DNA of 64,000 nt from Pseudomonas sp. KNUC1026 (GCF_021650705.1 NZ_CP087138.1:1302001-1366000), one strand, 5' to 3'. Shown: positions 20,914 to 35,613, counted from the stretch's first letter. The notes: generated by a model not told the origin, from the sequence alone. Program-made: numbers and translations.

Positions 20914-21275
20914 CCAACGTCACTAACTTTTCTCGTTCCGGCCTCTACGACTGGATGGCCCAACGGGTTTCTGCGGTCGTTCTCGCGGCTTATTTCCTGT
21001 TCCTGATCGGCTACCTCGTAGCTCACCCGGGGATGGACTACGCCCAGTGGCATGGTCTGTTCTCCCATAACGCGATGCGCATTTTCAGCCTGCTGGCCCT
21101 GGTCGCCCTGAGCGCCCACGCCTGGGTCGGCATGTGGACCATTTCCACCGACTACCTCACGCCCATGGCGCTGGGCAAGTCGGCCACGGTCGTGCGTTTC
21201 CTGTTCCAGGCGGTATGCGGCGTCGTGATGTTCGCTTACTTCGTCTGGGGTGTGCAGATTCTCTGGGGTATTTGA
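20907..21275 (+). CDS. sdhD: Succinate dehydrogenase hydrophobic anchor subunit
   Basis: The second membrane anchor of complex II, 122 aa, intact. It has MAQRVSAVVLAAYFLFLIGY as first helix, the heme-ligand His in FSLLALVALSAHAWVGMW, and a final helix VVMFAYFVWGVQILWGI. It overlaps sdhC and ends 3 bp before sdhA. Confidence 0.95.
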   Translation: MVTNVTNFSRSGLYDWMAQRVSAVVLAAYFLFLIGYLVAHPGMDYAQWHGLFSHNAMRIFSLLALVALSAHAWVGMWTISTDYLTPMALGKSATVVRFLFQAVCGVVMFAYFVWGVQILWGI

Positions 21276-21278
21276 TTC

Positions 21279-23051
21279 ATGTCTAGCATTCGTACACTCA
21301 ATTACGACGCCATCATCGTAGGTGGCGGCGGCGCCGGCATGCGCGCCGCGCTGCAACTGGCCCAGGGCGGCCACAAGACCGCCGTGGTCACCAAGGTGTT
21401 CCCGACCCGTTCGCACACCGTTTCTGCCCAGGGTGGCATCACCTGTGCAATCGCTTCGGCCGACCCGAACGACGATTGGCGCTGGCATATGTACGACACC
21501 GTCAAGGGATCGGACTACATCGGTGACCAGGACGCGATCGAGTACATGTGCCAGGTCGGCCCGCAGGCGGTCTTCGAGCTGGACCACATGGGCCTGCCGT
21601 TCTCGCGTACCGAGACCGGCCGCATCTATCAGCGCCCGTTCGGTGGCCAGTCCAAGGACTTCGGCAAGGGCGGCCAGGCCGCGCGTACCTGCGCCGCTGC
21701 CGACCGTACCGGCCACGCACTGCTGCACACCCTGTACCAGGCCAACCTGAAGAACGGCACCACGTTCCTCAACGAGTGGTACGCGGTCGACCTGGTCAAG
21801 AACCAGGACGGCGCCTTCGTCGGTGTGATCGCCATCTGCATCGAAACCGGCGAAACCGTCTACATCCGTTCCAAGGCGACAGTGCTCGCCACCGGCGGTG
21901 CCGGCCGTATCTACGCCTCCACCACCAACGCCCTGATCAACACCGGTGACGGTATCGGCATGGCGCTGCGCGCCGGTGTGCCGGTGCAGGACATCGAGAT
22001 GTGGCAGTTCCACCCCACCGGCATCGCCGGCGCCGGTGTGCTGGTCACCGAAGGCTGCCGTGGCGAGGGTGGCTACCTGATCAACGCCCATGGCGAGCGT
22101 TTCATGGAGCGCTATGCGCCCAACGCCAAGGACCTGGCCGGCCGCGACGTGGTCGCCCGTTCGATGGTCAAGGAAGTCCTGGCTGGCAACGGCGTTGGGC
22201 CGAACAAGGACCACGTACTGCTCAAGCTCGACCACCTGGGCGAAGAAGTGCTGCACAGCCGCCTGCCAGGCATCTGCGAGCTGTCCAAGACCTTCGCACA
22301 CGTCGACCCTGTGGTCGCGCCGATCCCGGTCATCCCGACCTGCCACTACATGATGGGCGGCGTTGCCACCAACATTCATGGCCAGGCGATCACCATGGAC
22401 GCAGACGGCACCGACCACATCATCCCGGGCCTGTTCGCCGTGGGTGAGGTCGCTTGCGTATCGGTCCACGGTGCCAACCGCCTGGGCGGCAACTCGCTGC
22501 TCGACCTGGTTGTATTCGGCCGCGCTGCTGGCCTGCACCTGGAGAAGGCACTCTCCGAAGGCATCGAATACCGCGACGCCAGTGACACCGACGTCGATGT
22601 GGCCCTGTCTCGCCTGGCTTCGCTCAACGAGCGCAACAGCGGCGAAGACGTCGCCACGCTGCGCCGCGAGCTGCAGAGCTGCATGCAGAACTACTTCGGC
22701 GTGTTCCGTACCGGCGAATACATGGAGAAGGGCATCGCCCAACTGGCCGGCCTGCGCGAGCGCATCGCCAACGTCAAGATCAACGACAAGAGCCAGGGCT
22801 TCAACACCGCGCGTATCGAGGCGCTGGAGCTGCAGAACCTGCTGGAGGTTGCCGAAGCCACGGCGATTGCCGCCAATACCCGCGAAGAATCCCGTGGCGC
22901 TCACGCCCGTGAAGACTTCGAAGACCGTGACGACGAGAACTGGCTGTGCCACACCCTGTACTACCCGGGTGAAAAACGCGTAGCCAAGCGCGCCGTCAAC
23001 TTCGCGCCGAAGACAGTTCCTGCCTTCGAACCTAAAGTCCGGACTTACTGA
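21279..23051 (+). CDS. sdhA: Succinate dehydrogenase flavoprotein subunit
   Basis: The catalytic FAD subunit that oxidises succinate to fumarate, 590 aa, intact. The dinucleotide fold is [16 protein letters not shown]46 in [11 protein letters not shown] is the covalent FAD attachment site. The substrate site is seen in [21 protein letters not shown] and the active-site Arg in [34 protein letters not shown] is near the end. Confidence 0.98.
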   Translation: MSSIRTLNYDAIIVGGGGAGMRAALQLAQGGHKTAVVTKVFPTRSHTVSAQGGITCAIASADPNDDWRWHMYDTVKGSDYIGDQDAIEYMCQVGPQAVFELDHMGLPFSRTETGRIYQRPFGGQSKDFGKGGQAARTCAAADRTGHALLHTLYQANLKNGTTFLNEWYAVDLVKNQDGAFVGVIAICIETGETVYIRSKATVLATGGAGRIYASTTNALINTGDGIGMALRAGVPVQDIEMWQFHPTGIAGAGVLVTEGCRGEGGYLINAHGERFMERYAPNAKDLAGRDVVARSMVKEVLAGNGVGPNKDHVLLKLDHLGEEVLHSRLPGICELSKTFAHVDPVVAPIPVIPTCHYMMGGVATNIHGQAITMDADGTDHIIPGLFAVGEVACVSVHGANRLGGNSLLDLVVFGRAAGLHLEKALSEGIEYRDASDTDVDVALSRLASLNERNSGEDVATLRRELQSCMQNYFGVFRTGEYMEKGIAQLAGLRERIANVKINDKSQGFNTARIEALELQNLLEVAEATAIAANTREESRGAHAREDFEDRDDENWLCHTLYYPGEKRVAKRAVNFAPKTVPAFEPKVRTY

Positions 23052-23062
23052 GGGTGAACACC

Positions 23063-23767
23063 ATGTTGCAAGTCAGCGTCTATCGTTACAACCCGGACCA
23101 GGACACCGCACCGAAAATGGTGGATTTCCAGGTCGACACCGACGGCAAGGACCTGATGGTTCTCGACGTACTGGCCCTGATCAAGGAACAGGACGAAGGT
23201 TTCTCGTATCGTCGCTCCTGCCGTGAGGGCGTATGCGGCTCCGACGGCATGAACATCAACGGCAAGAACGGCCTGGCGTGCGTGACGCCGCTGTCTGCCG
23301 TGGTCAAGGGTGGCAAGCTGGTACTGCGCCCGTTGCCAGGCCTGCCGGTCATTCGTGACCTGGTCGTCGACATGAGCATCTTCTACAAGCAATACGAGAA
23401 GGTGAAGCCATTCCTGCAGAACGACACGCCGGCACCTGCCATCGAGCGCCTGCAGACCCCGGAAGACCGCGAGAAGCTGGACGGCCTTTACGAGTGCATC
23501 CTGTGCGCTTGCTGCTCGACGTCCTGCCCTTCGTTCTGGTGGAACCCGGACAAGTTCCTGGGCCCCGCCGCGCTGCTGCAGGCCTACCGTTTCCTGGCCG
23601 ACAGCCGTGACACCCGCACCAGCGAGCGGCTGGCGTCGATGGACGACCCGTTCTCGGTGTTCCGTTGCCGCGGGATCATGAACTGCGTGAACGTTTGCCC
23701 CAAGGGCCTGAACCCGACCAAGGCAATCGGCCACGTGCGTAACATGTTGCTGTCCAGCGGTACCTGA
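23063..23767 (+). CDS. sdhB: Succinate dehydrogenase iron-sulfur subunit
   Basis: It carries electrons from SdhA to quinone, 234 aa, intact. The Cys sets for [2Fe-2S] (SCREGVCGSDGMN ... LAC), [4Fe-4S] (CILCACCSTSCP) and [3Fe-4S] (CRGIMNCVNVCPKGLNP) are all present. The ATG at 23063 fits the family start MLQVSVYRYNPD and has GAGGGTG in front; a GTG at 23054 is in frame. A strong hairpin follows. Confidence 0.97.
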   Translation: MLQVSVYRYNPDQDTAPKMVDFQVDTDGKDLMVLDVLALIKEQDEGFSYRRSCREGVCGSDGMNINGKNGLACVTPLSAVVKGGKLVLRPLPGLPVIRDLVVDMSIFYKQYEKVKPFLQNDTPAPAIERLQTPEDREKLDGLYECILCACCSTSCPSFWWNPDKFLGPAALLQAYRFLADSRDTRTSERLASMDDPFSVFRCRGIMNCVNVCPKGLNPTKAIGHVRNMLLSSGT

Positions 23768-23784
23768 TTCACCACGCTGTACCG

Positions 23785-23814
23785 CCAGTTGCCGGGCGAA
23801 TGCCCGGCAACTGG
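23785..23814 (+). terminator. Hairpin after sdhB
   Basis: A perfect 13-bp stem (CCAGTTGCCGGGC / GCCCGGCAACTGG) with a GAAT loop lies 17 bp after sdhB. There is no T-run, so it may act as a partial terminator or an mRNA stability element between sdh and suc messages. Confidence 0.6.
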
Positions 23815-23982
23815 CAACATCGGGTGGAGGCTCAAAAGGCCACTGCCTTTACTTTGAAGAAATGAGACCAGCAGGGGCTTCCGGGCTGGTACCCGGAACA
23901 TCTGTGGGAACCTTGGCAGTTCGCGTGAGCGAGCAGGCGGGGATTTACCCGGATGATGGCCCCTAACCGAGGGTGACCAAGC

Positions 23983-26815
<2,833 letters not shown>

Positions 26816-26855
26816 CGCCTTCGAGCAAACGAACCCGAATTAAGGAATCCCTGCA

Positions 26856-28079
26856 ATGGCTATCGAGATCAAAGCCCCCACCTTCCCGGAATCGGTTGCC
26901 GATGGCACCGTGGCGACCTGGCACAAGAAGCCGGGCGAAGCGGTCAAGCGCGATGAGCTGATCGTCGACATCGAGACCGACAAGGTCGTGCTGGAGGTCC
27001 TCGCCACCGCTGACGGCGTACTGGGCGCAATCGTCAAGAATGAGGGTGATACCGTGCTCTCGGACGAAGTCCTGGGCTCGATCGAAGCAGGCGGCGCTGC
27101 CGCGGCTCCGGCTGCTGCCGCACCTGCTGCTGCCCCTGCAGCTGCAGCGTCTTCTCCAGCTGCCGCCGACGAAGACGCCATCGGCGCACCTGCAGCACGC
27201 AAACTGGCCGAAGAAAACGGCATCGCCCTGTCGAGCATCAAGGGCACTGGCAAGGATGGCCGCGTGACCAAGGAAGACGTGGTCGCGGCTATCGATGCGA
27301 AGAAGAACGCACCGCAAGCGGCCGCCAAACCGGCCGCACCTGCCGCTGCAGCACCTGTGGTTCAAGGCGCGGGCGACCGCACCGAGAAGCGTGTACCGAT
27401 GACCCGCCTGCGCGCCAAGATTGCCGAGCGCCTGGTCGAGGCTCAGTCGAACATGGCCATGCTGACCACCTTCAACGAAGTCGACATGACCGAAGTCATG
27501 GCCCTGCGCTCGAAGTACAAGGACCTGTTCGAGAAGTCCCACAATGGTGTGCGCCTGGGCTTCATGTCGTTCTTCGTCAAGGCCGCTACCGAGGCGCTCA
27601 AGCGCTACCCGGCAGTCAACGCCTCGATCGATGGCAACGACATCGTCTATCACGGTTTCGCCGATGTCGGTGTCGCTGTCTCCAGCGACCGCGGCCTGGT
27701 GGTTCCGGTGCTGCGCAACGCCGAGTCGATGAGCCTGGCCGAAATCGAGAACGGCATCGCTACCTTCGGCAAGAAAGCGCGTGACGGCAAGCTGGCCATC
27801 GAAGAGATGACCGGTGGCACCTTCACCATCACCAACGGCGGCACCTTCGGTTCGATGATGTCGACCCCGATCGTGAACCCGCCGCAAGCTGCGATCCTGG
27901 GCATGCACAACATCCTCCAGCGTCCGATGGCAGTCAAAGGCCAGGTGGAAATCCGCCCGATGATGTACCTTGCTCTGTCTTACGACCACCGTTTGATCGA
28001 TGGCAAGGAAGCGGTAACCTTCCTGGTGACCATCAAGAACCTGCTCGAAGACCCGGCGCGCCTGCTGCTGGACATCTAA
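26856..28079 (+). CDS. sucB: 2-oxoglutarate dehydrogenase E2 (dihydrolipoyl succinyltransferase)
   Basis: The core of the complex, 407 aa, intact. One lipoyl domain (residues 1-77) carries lipoyl Lys 43 in [10 protein letters not shown]; an Ala-rich linker, a peripheral-subunit-binding domain ([22 protein letters not shown]) and a second Ala-rich linker follow. The catalytic domain ends in [13 protein letters not shown] with H378 and D382 of HxxxD. It lies 40 bp after sucA. Confidence 0.97.
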   Translation: MAIEIKAPTFPESVADGTVATWHKKPGEAVKRDELIVDIETDKVVLEVLATADGVLGAIVKNEGDTVLSDEVLGSIEAGGAAAAPAAAAPAAAPAAAASSPAAADEDAIGAPAARKLAEENGIALSSIKGTGKDGRVTKEDVVAAIDAKKNAPQAAAKPAAPAAAAPVVQGAGDRTEKRVPMTRLRAKIAERLVEAQSNMAMLTTFNEVDMTEVMALRSKYKDLFEKSHNGVRLGFMSFFVKAATEALKRYPAVNASIDGNDIVYHGFADVGVAVSSDRGLVVPVLRNAESMSLAEIENGIATFGKKARDGKLAIEEMTGGTFTITNGGTFGSMMSTPIVNPPQAAILGMHNILQRPMAVKGQVEIRPMMYLALSYDHRLIDGKEAVTFLVTIKNLLEDPARLLLDI

Positions 28080-28089
28080 ATCAGTGACA

Positions 28090-28176
28090 AGCTGCAAGCT
28101 CGAAGCTGCAAGCGGGTGCGCTCGGCACCCATGCATTGCGCTTCGGCTTGCCGCTTGAAGCTCGAAGCTTGCAGCT
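28090..28176. repeat. Long imperfect inverted repeat between sucB and lpdG
   Basis: Arms of about 26 nt (28090-28115, AGCTGCAAGCTCGAAGC...; and 28151-28176, ending GAAGCTTGCAGCT) would fold into a long hairpin. Each arm contains tandem GCTGCAAGC-like units. It resembles the CTTGCAGCTT-type intergenic elements of Pseudomonas and probably adjusts sucB/lpdG message ratio; that role is inference. Confidence 0.65.
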
Positions 28177-28181
28177 ATTAA

Positions 28182-29627
<1,446 letters not shown>

Positions 29628-29659
29628 CAAGAAGAAACCACAACGGTACCTTGCCCGTC

Positions 29660-29681
29660 GTTCGCCGCCCAGGCGGCGAAC
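29660..29681 (+). terminator. Hairpin between lpdG and sucC
   Basis: GTTCGCCGCC and GGCGGCGAAC form a perfect 10-bp stem with a CA loop, 33 bp after lpdG. Without a T-run it is more likely a processing or attenuating element in the 218-bp gap before sucC. Confidence 0.45.
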
Positions 29682-29845
29682 CGCGGAACGGATATCGGAC
29701 TCGACCTTGCAGTGCCAGGCATGCTTTGGGTGAACCACGCGATCCCTGAGCCTTGCCAGACGCTGCAAACGGAAGTCACAGGTGGCGCGGCACCCCACGG
29801 GGCGCAGCGCCGAAAGCGCAGTACCTAACGAAGACGGTAAAAAGC

Positions 29846-31011
29846 ATGAATCTTCACGAGTATCAGGGTAAGCAGCTGTTCGCTGAGTACGGCCTGCCAG
29901 TATCCAAGGGCTACGCAGTAGACACCCCCGAGGCCGCCGCTGAGGCGTGCGACAAGATCGGTGGCAGCGAGTGGGTCGTCAAGGCTCAGGTTCACGCCGG
30001 TGGCCGCGGCAAGGCCGGTGGTGTGAAACTGGTCAAGAGCAAGGAAGACGCCAAGGCTTTCGCCGCCCAGTGGCTGGGCAAGCGCCTGGTGACTTACCAG
30101 ACTGATGCCAATGGCCAACCAGTCACCAAGATTCTGGTCGAGTCCTGCACCGATATCGCCAAGGAGCTGTACCTGGGCGCGGTAGTGGACCGTTCGACCC
30201 GCCGCATCGTGTTCATGGCCTCCACCGAAGGTGGCGTGGACATCGAAACCGTTGCGCACAACACCCCGAGAAGATTCTCAAGGCCACCATCGACCCGCTG
30301 GTCGGCGCACAGCCGTTCCAGGGCCGCGAGCTGGCGTTCCAGCTGGGCCTGGAAGGCAACCAGATCAAGCAGTTCACCCAGATCTTCGTGGGCCTTGCCA
30401 AGCTGTTCAAGGACTACGACCTGGCCCTGCTGGAAATCAACCCGCTGGTCATCAAGGCTGACGGCAACCTGCATTGCCTGGATGCCAAGATCAACATCGA
30501 TGCCAACGCCATGTTCCGCCAGCCCAAGCTGCGCGAGTTCCACGACCCGTCGCAGGACGACGCCCGTGAAGCCCACGCTGCGAAGTTCGAGCTGAACTAC
30601 GTAGCGCTGGAAGGCAACATCGGCTGCATGGTCAACGGCGCAGGCCTGGCCATGGGCACCATGGACATCGTCAACCTGCACGGCGGCAAGCCGGCCAACT
30701 TTCTGGACGTTGGCGGCGGCGCGACCGAAGAGCGCGTGACCGAAGCGTTCAAGATCATTCTCTCCGACAGCAACGTGCAAGCCGTTCTGGTGAACATCTT
30801 CGGCGGCATCGTGCGCTGCGACATGATCGCCGAAGGCATCATCGGTGCGGTCAAGGAAGTGGGCGTCAAGGTTCCTGTGGTCGTTCGCCTGGAAGGTAAC
30901 AACGCTGAGCTGGGTGCCAAGGTCCTGGCTGAGAGCGGTCTGAACATCATCGCGGCAACCAGCCTGACCGACGCTGCGCAACAAGTCGTCAAAGCCGCGG
31001 AGGGCAAGTAA
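29846..31011 (+). CDS. sucC: Succinyl-CoA synthetase beta subunit (frameshifted as sequenced)
   Basis: The ATP-grasp, ADP-forming subunit, about 388 aa. The start is [20 protein letters not shown]; nucleotide contacts are in [18 protein letters not shown]. At about 30270 a G is missing (CCCCGAG for CCCCGGAG), so [17 protein letters not shown] is split. The C-terminal part contains [25 protein letters not shown] and [10 protein letters not shown]. It overlaps sucD by one base. Confidence 0.96.
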
Positions 31012-31895
31012 TGAGCGTTTTGATCAACAAAGACACCAAAGTCATCTGCCAGGGCTTCACCGGTTCGCAGGGTACTTTCCACTCCGAACAAGCCATCGCC
31101 TACGGCACCAAGATGGTTGGCGGCGTAACCCCGGGCAAGGGTGGCAGCACTCATCTGGGCCTGCCGGTGTTCAACACCGTCAAGGAAGCTGTCGAGGCCA
31201 CCGGCGCCGACGCTTCGGTCATCTACGTTCCGGCTCCGTTCTGCAAAGACTCGATTCTGGAAGCTGCCAACGGCGGCATCAAACTGATCGTGTGCATCAC
31301 CGAAGGCATCCCGACCCTGGACATGCTGGACGCCAAGGTCAAGTGCGACGAACTGGGCGTACGCCTGATCGGCCCTAACTGCCCGGGCGTCATCACCCCC
31401 GGCGAGTGCAAGATCGGCATCATGCCTGGCCATATCCACTTGCCAGGCAAGGTCGGTATCGTGTCGCGTTCCGGCACCCTGACCTACGAAGCTGTCAAGC
31501 AGACCACCGATGCAGGCTTCGGCCAGTCCACTTGCGTGGGCATCGGCGGCGACCCGATCCCTGGCTCCAACTTCATCGACATCCTCAAGCTGTTCCAGGA
31601 TGACCCGAAAACCGAAGCGATCGTGATGATCGGCGAAATCGGTGGTTCGGCCGAAGAAGAAGCGGCTGCGTTCATCAAGGCCAACGTTACCAAGCCGGTG
31701 GTTTCCTACATCGCTGGTGTAACCGCTCCGCCCGGCAAGCGCATGGGCCATGCCGGTGCGATCATCTCCGGTGGTAAAGGCACTGCTGACGAGAAGTTCG
31801 CTGCGCTGCAAGACGCAGGCGTCAAGACCGTCCGCTCGCTGGCCGACATCGGCAAGGCACTCGCCGAGCTGACCGGTTGGGAAGTGAAGAAGTAA
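31011..31895 (+). CDS. sucD: Succinyl-CoA synthetase alpha subunit
   Basis: The CoA-binding, phosphorylated subunit, 294 aa, intact. The CoA fold is [18 protein letters not shown] and the phospho-His is H247 in [13 protein letters not shown]. It is coupled to sucC (TAATG) and closes the TCA block; a strong terminator follows. Confidence 0.97.
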   Translation: MSVLINKDTKVICQGFTGSQGTFHSEQAIAYGTKMVGGVTPGKGGSTHLGLPVFNTVKEAVEATGADASVIYVPAPFCKDSILEAANGGIKLIVCITEGIPTLDMLDAKVKCDELGVRLIGPNCPGVITPGECKIGIMPGHIHLPGKVGIVSRSGTLTYEAVKQTTDAGFGQSTCVGIGGDPIPGSNFIDILKLFQDDPKTEAIVMIGEIGGSAEEEAAAFIKANVTKPVVSYIAGVTAPPGKRMGHAGAIISGGKGTADEKFAALQDAGVKTVRSLADIGKALAELTGWEVKK

Positions 31896-31920
31896 GTTCT
31901 GACGAACCTGCTGATTCAGA

Positions 31921-31955
31921 CAAAGGCCACCTTCGGGTGGCCTTTGTCGTTTTTG
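31921..31955 (+). terminator. Rho-independent terminator after sucD
   Basis: CAAAGGCCACC and GGTGGCCTTTG form a perfect 11-bp stem with a TTCG tetraloop, followed by TCGTTTTTG. Confidence 0.9.
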
Positions 31956-31988
31956 CCTCGATGAAGCTTGCACGGTGATGAGCAGGCT

Positions 31989-32755
31989 TCAGCGCCGGGA
32001 CCAGGCGTACGCTTGTGTCTGATAGGGAAAGGACACCTGTTGCTTGCCCCTGAGTTCCGGGTGCGTAGCAACCAGCTCTCGGAGTTGCCCTGCCACCAAG
32101 GCCTGCTCGGCCGGCGGCAGTGCGGCGATGAAACTGACCGACAGGAAACGGCCCACGATCACCTCTTCGGGCGTGCCTTCATGGCGGTGCTCCAGGGTGG
32201 TAGCGCGCTCGTTATCGAAGTAGCGGCCATCGAAGGCTTCGCGCCATTGTCCGGTGTGGAAGCGGGGTGCGTCGCCCTCATAGGGGGTGATGATGCGAGT
32301 GATCTGGGCAACCCAGTCGACCGACTCATCACGTACGTTCCATACCAGGCCCAATTTGCCTTCGGCACCAGCACTCGATGAAACTCGGCAAGAGCCTCGG
32401 TGCTGGCGAACCAGTGAAAGGCCTGGGCGCAGGTGACAACCTTGACGGTGCCGTCACCCAGTGGAAGCTGCTCGGCAGTGCCGTCCATCACCGGCACTTT
32501 AGGCAAGGCCAGTGACAGCTCCTCACGCATCTTTGCCACGGGCTCGAGCGCGGTTACGTCTGCCCCGAGCCCGGCCAGCAAGCGTGTGAACTTGCCTGTA
32601 CCGGCCCCCACATCCAGTACGCGCAACGCTGGCGCTATACCCAGTTCCTGTTCAAGCCAGGGCTCCAGGGCTTTTGGATAGTCGGGGCGGGAGCGTGCGT
32701 ACTGGTGAGCCTGGGCAGTAAAACCGCGCTGGGCAGCATCGTGAATAGTGTGCAT
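31989..32755 (-). CDS. Class I SAM-dependent methyltransferase (frameshifted)
   Basis: About 255 aa. SAM-binding motif I is LRVLDVGAGTGKFTRLL, followed by ADVTALEPVAKMREELS, the acidic DGTAEQLPLGDG and VVTCAQAFHWFAS, typical of the UbiE/COQ5-like methyltransferase_11 group. A frame change near 32355 lies between FHRVLVPK and GLVWNVRDESVDWV. The substrate is unknown. Confidence 0.83.
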
Positions 32756-32812
32756 GGCGAAAGCTCCGAGTGAGGGCTTGAGTGTTCGACCACCACCCAG
32801 GCCCGGGGTGCC

Positions 32813-33601
32813 TTACGCCATCATCTTCACGCCAATCAGGGCCAGCATGACCGCCAGGAACGGCCGGAGGAACGTATCGGGTACTCGCCCGGCCATGTGG
32901 CTGCCCATCCAGATACCGGGCAACGAACCGAGCAGCAGATGGCCGAGCAAGGGCCAGTCCATGTTGCCCATGCTGGCATGGCCAAGGCCTGCGACCAGGG
33001 TGAGCGGTACTGCATGGGCGATTTCAGTGCCGACCAGCCGCCGCGTAGGGAGAAAGGGGTAGAGCAGAAACAGCCCGACGGTTCCTAATACGCCGGCACC
33101 GATGGAGGTCAACGAAACCATTACGCCGAGCAACACGCCCGTGACCACGGTCAGCGCGTTCAAGGTAGCGGGCGTCAACACCGGGCGGTCACCGGCATGC
33201 CGGCTGGCAAGCTTTTGCAGCCAGGGTTTGAGCAGGATGGCGACTGCAGTGAGCAGCAACACCACTGCAAGTGCCTGCTTGATCAGGCTGTTGAGCGCCT
33301 TGGCATCGCCCGGCAGGTGCTGCAACGCCCAGAGGGTCAGGGCTGCGGCCGGGACGCTGCCCAGGCTCAGCCAGCCGGTAATGCGCCAGTCGATATTGCG
33401 ATGGCGGCTGTGAACCCACACGCCGCTGCACTTGGTGATCGCGGCGTAGAGCAGGTCGGTCCCCACCGCTGTGGCAGGGTTGATGCCGAACCACAACAGA
33501 ATAGGGGTCATCAGCGAACCCCCACCGACACCTGTCATTCCAACGATGAAACCGACCACCAGGCCTGCGAGGGTGAAACCGAGCAACGCTGTGTCCATCA
33601 T
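32813..33601 (-). CDS. TauE/SafE-family (sulfite exporter type) membrane protein
   Basis: A 262-aa, intact, roughly eight-helix inner-membrane protein. The N-terminal family motif VVGFIVGMTGVGGGSLMTP and its C-terminal counterpart MVSLTSIGAGVLGTVGL are both clear. Two adjacent ATG codons (33601, 33598) are possible starts; an open frame upstream to 33658 was not used because it lacks a ribosome site. The family exports sulfite or organosulfonates; the substrate here is not shown. Confidence 0.88.
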   Translation of the reverse strand: MMDTALLGFTLAGLVVGFIVGMTGVGGGSLMTPILLWFGINPATAVGTDLLYAAITKCSGVWVHSRHRNIDWRITGWLSLGSVPAAALTLWALQHLPGDAKALNSLIKQALAVVLLLTAVAILLKPWLQKLASRHAGDRPVLTPATLNALTVVTGVLLGVMVSLTSIGAGVLGTVGLFLLYPFLPTRRLVGTEIAHAVPLTLVAGLGHASMGNMDWPLLGHLLLGSLPGIWMGSHMAGRVPDTFLRPFLAVMLALIGVKMMA

Positions 33602-33721
33602 CCCATCCGTACGGCTAATTCCACGCCGCGTTAGCGCGGCGGCGGCGCAGGATAGCAATTTTGCCTGGGAGCGGTGATAACCATGCGTTCTTAGCTTATG
33701 CCTGATGGTGGGGTGGCCCGT

Positions 33722-34843
33722 TTAGCGTAGGTCCCCCAGCAACTGACTGATCACATGCAGTACATCGCCCCCCAGGCGTGCCGAACGAGCCCCATTCCAG
33801 CCGGTTTGAGGCGAGGGGGCGTCATCATGATCCTTGAAGGGCATTTCGAGAGTGAGGGCCAGGCAGTCGTAGCGCTGCCCGACAGCGTGGCATGCCAACG
33901 CAGGATTCGCCTTCCCCGGTGCGCTGCGGGGATAGCCGTGGACCTGTTGAAAATCACGGGTCTGCTCGCAGAGCAGGTCGCGAAAGCGCGACTCCAGGCC
34001 CGCGAGCCGCGGCGTGTAACCGGGGTTGCCTTCACAGGCAGCGGTGAATACGTGCGGGATGGCTTCGTCACCGTGGGCGTCAATGAACAGGTCCACGCCG
34101 TTGAGCTGCATCTGCTGGTGGGCAAAGTACACCTCAGGCGCCTGTACCGGGTCTGGATCTTGCCAGGCTCGGTTCAGGTCCACGCCATGGAAATTAGTGC
34201 GCAGGTGGCCAAGGAATGCGCCGTCAGGGTTCATGTTCGGGATCAGGTAGAAGGTTGCCTGGCTGAGCAGGGCTTCGCTCGAGGCGCTGCTGTCCAGCAG
34301 CCGTTCCATCAGCCCTTCCATGAACCACTCGGCCATGTGCTCGCCCGGGTGTTGCTGTGCGATCACCCAGATTGCCAGCGGGCCGCTGCCCGCACGCAAC
34401 AACTCGATGGGCCGCCCTTGGGCGCTGCTGCCTTCGGCGTGCAGGGCCGCTCCTCCTGCCAGAGCGCGTTGGATCAGTTCGGCATGGCGGGTACGGGTGT
34501 AGGGTTCGAAGTAGGCCACCGACAGGGCTTCACCGGTGGGGTGGGCCTCTATGGTCAAGGCCTGGCCATCGTACTGGGTAGGTACGCGGAACCAGTCCTG
34601 GCCGTTCTCGCTTGCCACGGCCCGATAGCCCGGCCAGCCGTCGTTGAAGGTGGCCTGGCCCGCGTTTTCGAGCACGAATCGATAAGGCTGGCCAGGCTCC
34701 AGGCCGGTCGCCCGGAAGTGGAACCACTGCAGGTGCGGGCTGTTTGTGTCAGGGCGGATGGCCAGGCGCAGGGCTGCTGGATCGGAAAGGTCGCGAACTT
34801 CGATGTTGCCGCTGTCGAAGCGGGCATCTACTTGGATGGGCAT
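33722..34843 (-). CDS. M14-family zinc carboxypeptidase, cytosolic type
   Basis: A 373-aa intact protein with no signal peptide. A beta-rich N-terminal domain (residues about 1-115) precedes the catalytic domain, the arrangement of M14 cytosolic carboxypeptidases. Zinc ligands are H165 and E168 (QQHPGEHMAEW) and H257 (LFIDAHGDE); the catalytic Glu is E333 (LTLEMPFKD). NMNPDGAFLGHLRTN is the substrate-binding NPDG/R segment. It lies 70 bp after the sigma-like fusion gene; function in bacteria is unclear. Confidence 0.88.
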   Translation of the reverse strand: MPIQVDARFDSGNIEVRDLSDPAALRLAIRPDTNSPHLQWFHFRATGLEPGQPYRFVLENAGQATFNDGWPGYRAVASENGQDWFRVPTQYDGQALTIEAHPTGEALSVAYFEPYTRTRHAELIQRALAGGAALHAEGSSAQGRPIELLRAGSGPLAIWVIAQQHPGEHMAEWFMEGLMERLLDSSASSEALLSQATFYLIPNMNPDGAFLGHLRTNFHGVDLNRAWQDPDPVQAPEVYFAHQQMQLNGVDLFIDAHGDEAIPHVFTAACEGNPGYTPRLAGLESRFRDLLCEQTRDFQQVHGYPRSAPGKANPALACHAVGQRYDCLALTLEMPFKDHDDAPSPQTGWNGARSARLGGDVLHVISQLLGDLR

Positions 34844-34913
34844 GAAAGATTCTCTAGGAAGCGGCGAACTTCCTTATAGGAGCTTGCGGGCCCGGCAGCA
34901 AGCGCAACGGTGC

Positions 34914-35426
34914 TCAGGAGCTGAGCCAGCTCAACAGCATCAGCGCGACCAACCCGGCGATCCAGCCACCGAGAGAGGCTTTGCGCCGCGCTTGCAAGTG
35001 AGCGCCGCCTGCCATCAGTGCCTGTACGGGGCTCAGCAGGCTGCGCCACAGCAGCTCGGTCTGATGAAACGCTTGCAGGTGCCCCGGTTGGGCATCCAGC
35101 CAGCGCCTGAAGTCGATACGCTCGCTGGGTGTGACGGCTGGATTCTGCAAGCGCGTGTACCAGGCACTGGCCTGCGTCGAGCCTGTTCGTTCGAGTTGGC
35201 CAAGCGTGTTCAGTACGCAGGTGAGGTCAGCTTCGACGCGTTCGGGGGTAACGCCCAGATGCTGGGCGATTTCCGCAAAACCCAGGCTATCCAGACGTGC
35301 CAGCAACAGCACTTGGCGCTGGCGCCGGGGCAGGGCGCGAAGAGCATGTGGCAGGGATGCGTTGCCAGATAATGAGCCAGGGCGACGCTGTAGCCAGCCA
35401 GGCAGAGGCGTAAGTGAACGGGCCAT
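34914..35426 (-). CDS. Sigma-70 region 4 / DUF4880 / membrane-anchor fusion protein
   Basis: A compact 170-aa protein. Residues about 24-78 match ECF sigma region 4 (LPHALRALPRRQRQVLLLARLDSLGFAEIAQHLGVTPERVEADL, helix-turn-helix). Residues about 83-130 match DUF4880, the cytoplasmic sigma-binding part of FecR-type anti-sigma factors (ASAWYTRLQNP..RIDFRRWLDAQPGHLQAF). The end is one transmembrane helix (GGWIAGLVALMLLSWLSS). Sigma region 2 and the periplasmic FecR domain are both absent. AGGAG precedes the ATG. A Fur box lies 46 bp upstream. It resembles a cut-down form of hybrid sigma/anti-sigma proteins such as P. putida IutY. Confidence 0.8.
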   Translation of the reverse strand: MARSLTPLPGWLQRRPGSLSGNASLPHALRALPRRQRQVLLLARLDSLGFAEIAQHLGVTPERVEADLTCVLNTLGQLERTGSTQASAWYTRLQNPAVTPSERIDFRRWLDAQPGHLQAFHQTELLWRSLLSPVQALMAGGAHLQARRKASLGGWIAGLVALMLLSWLSS

Positions 35427-35471
35427 CAATGTGCTCCTGCGAAAAGGTCCTGCCGAGAGCCTAGTTAAGTC

Positions 35472-35484
35472 GAGAATCATTCTC
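35472..35484 (-). promoter_or_regulatory. Fur box upstream of sigma-like fusion gene
   Basis: GAGAATCATTCTC is a 13-bp palindrome matching the core of the Fur consensus GATAATGATAATCATTATC. It lies about 46 bp upstream of the ATG at 35426, in promoter position. Confidence 0.6.
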
Positions 35485-35613
35485 AACCGATATTGAATCG
35501 CTGATCGTCGGAATCTATGAGAAAGGCGGCACTCCCAAGGGAGACAGCTTGGAAACATCGATGACGCCTTGATATCATGCGCGCATCGAGCGACTTCATT
35601 TAGCCTGATGAAG

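Noticed and set aside
20796..22952. A 718-aa open frame antisense to sdhD and sdhA
   Set aside because: It lies wholly opposite intact sdh genes with strong family match; long antisense frames are common in high-G+C DNA and its residues look random and His/Val/Gly/Arg-rich.
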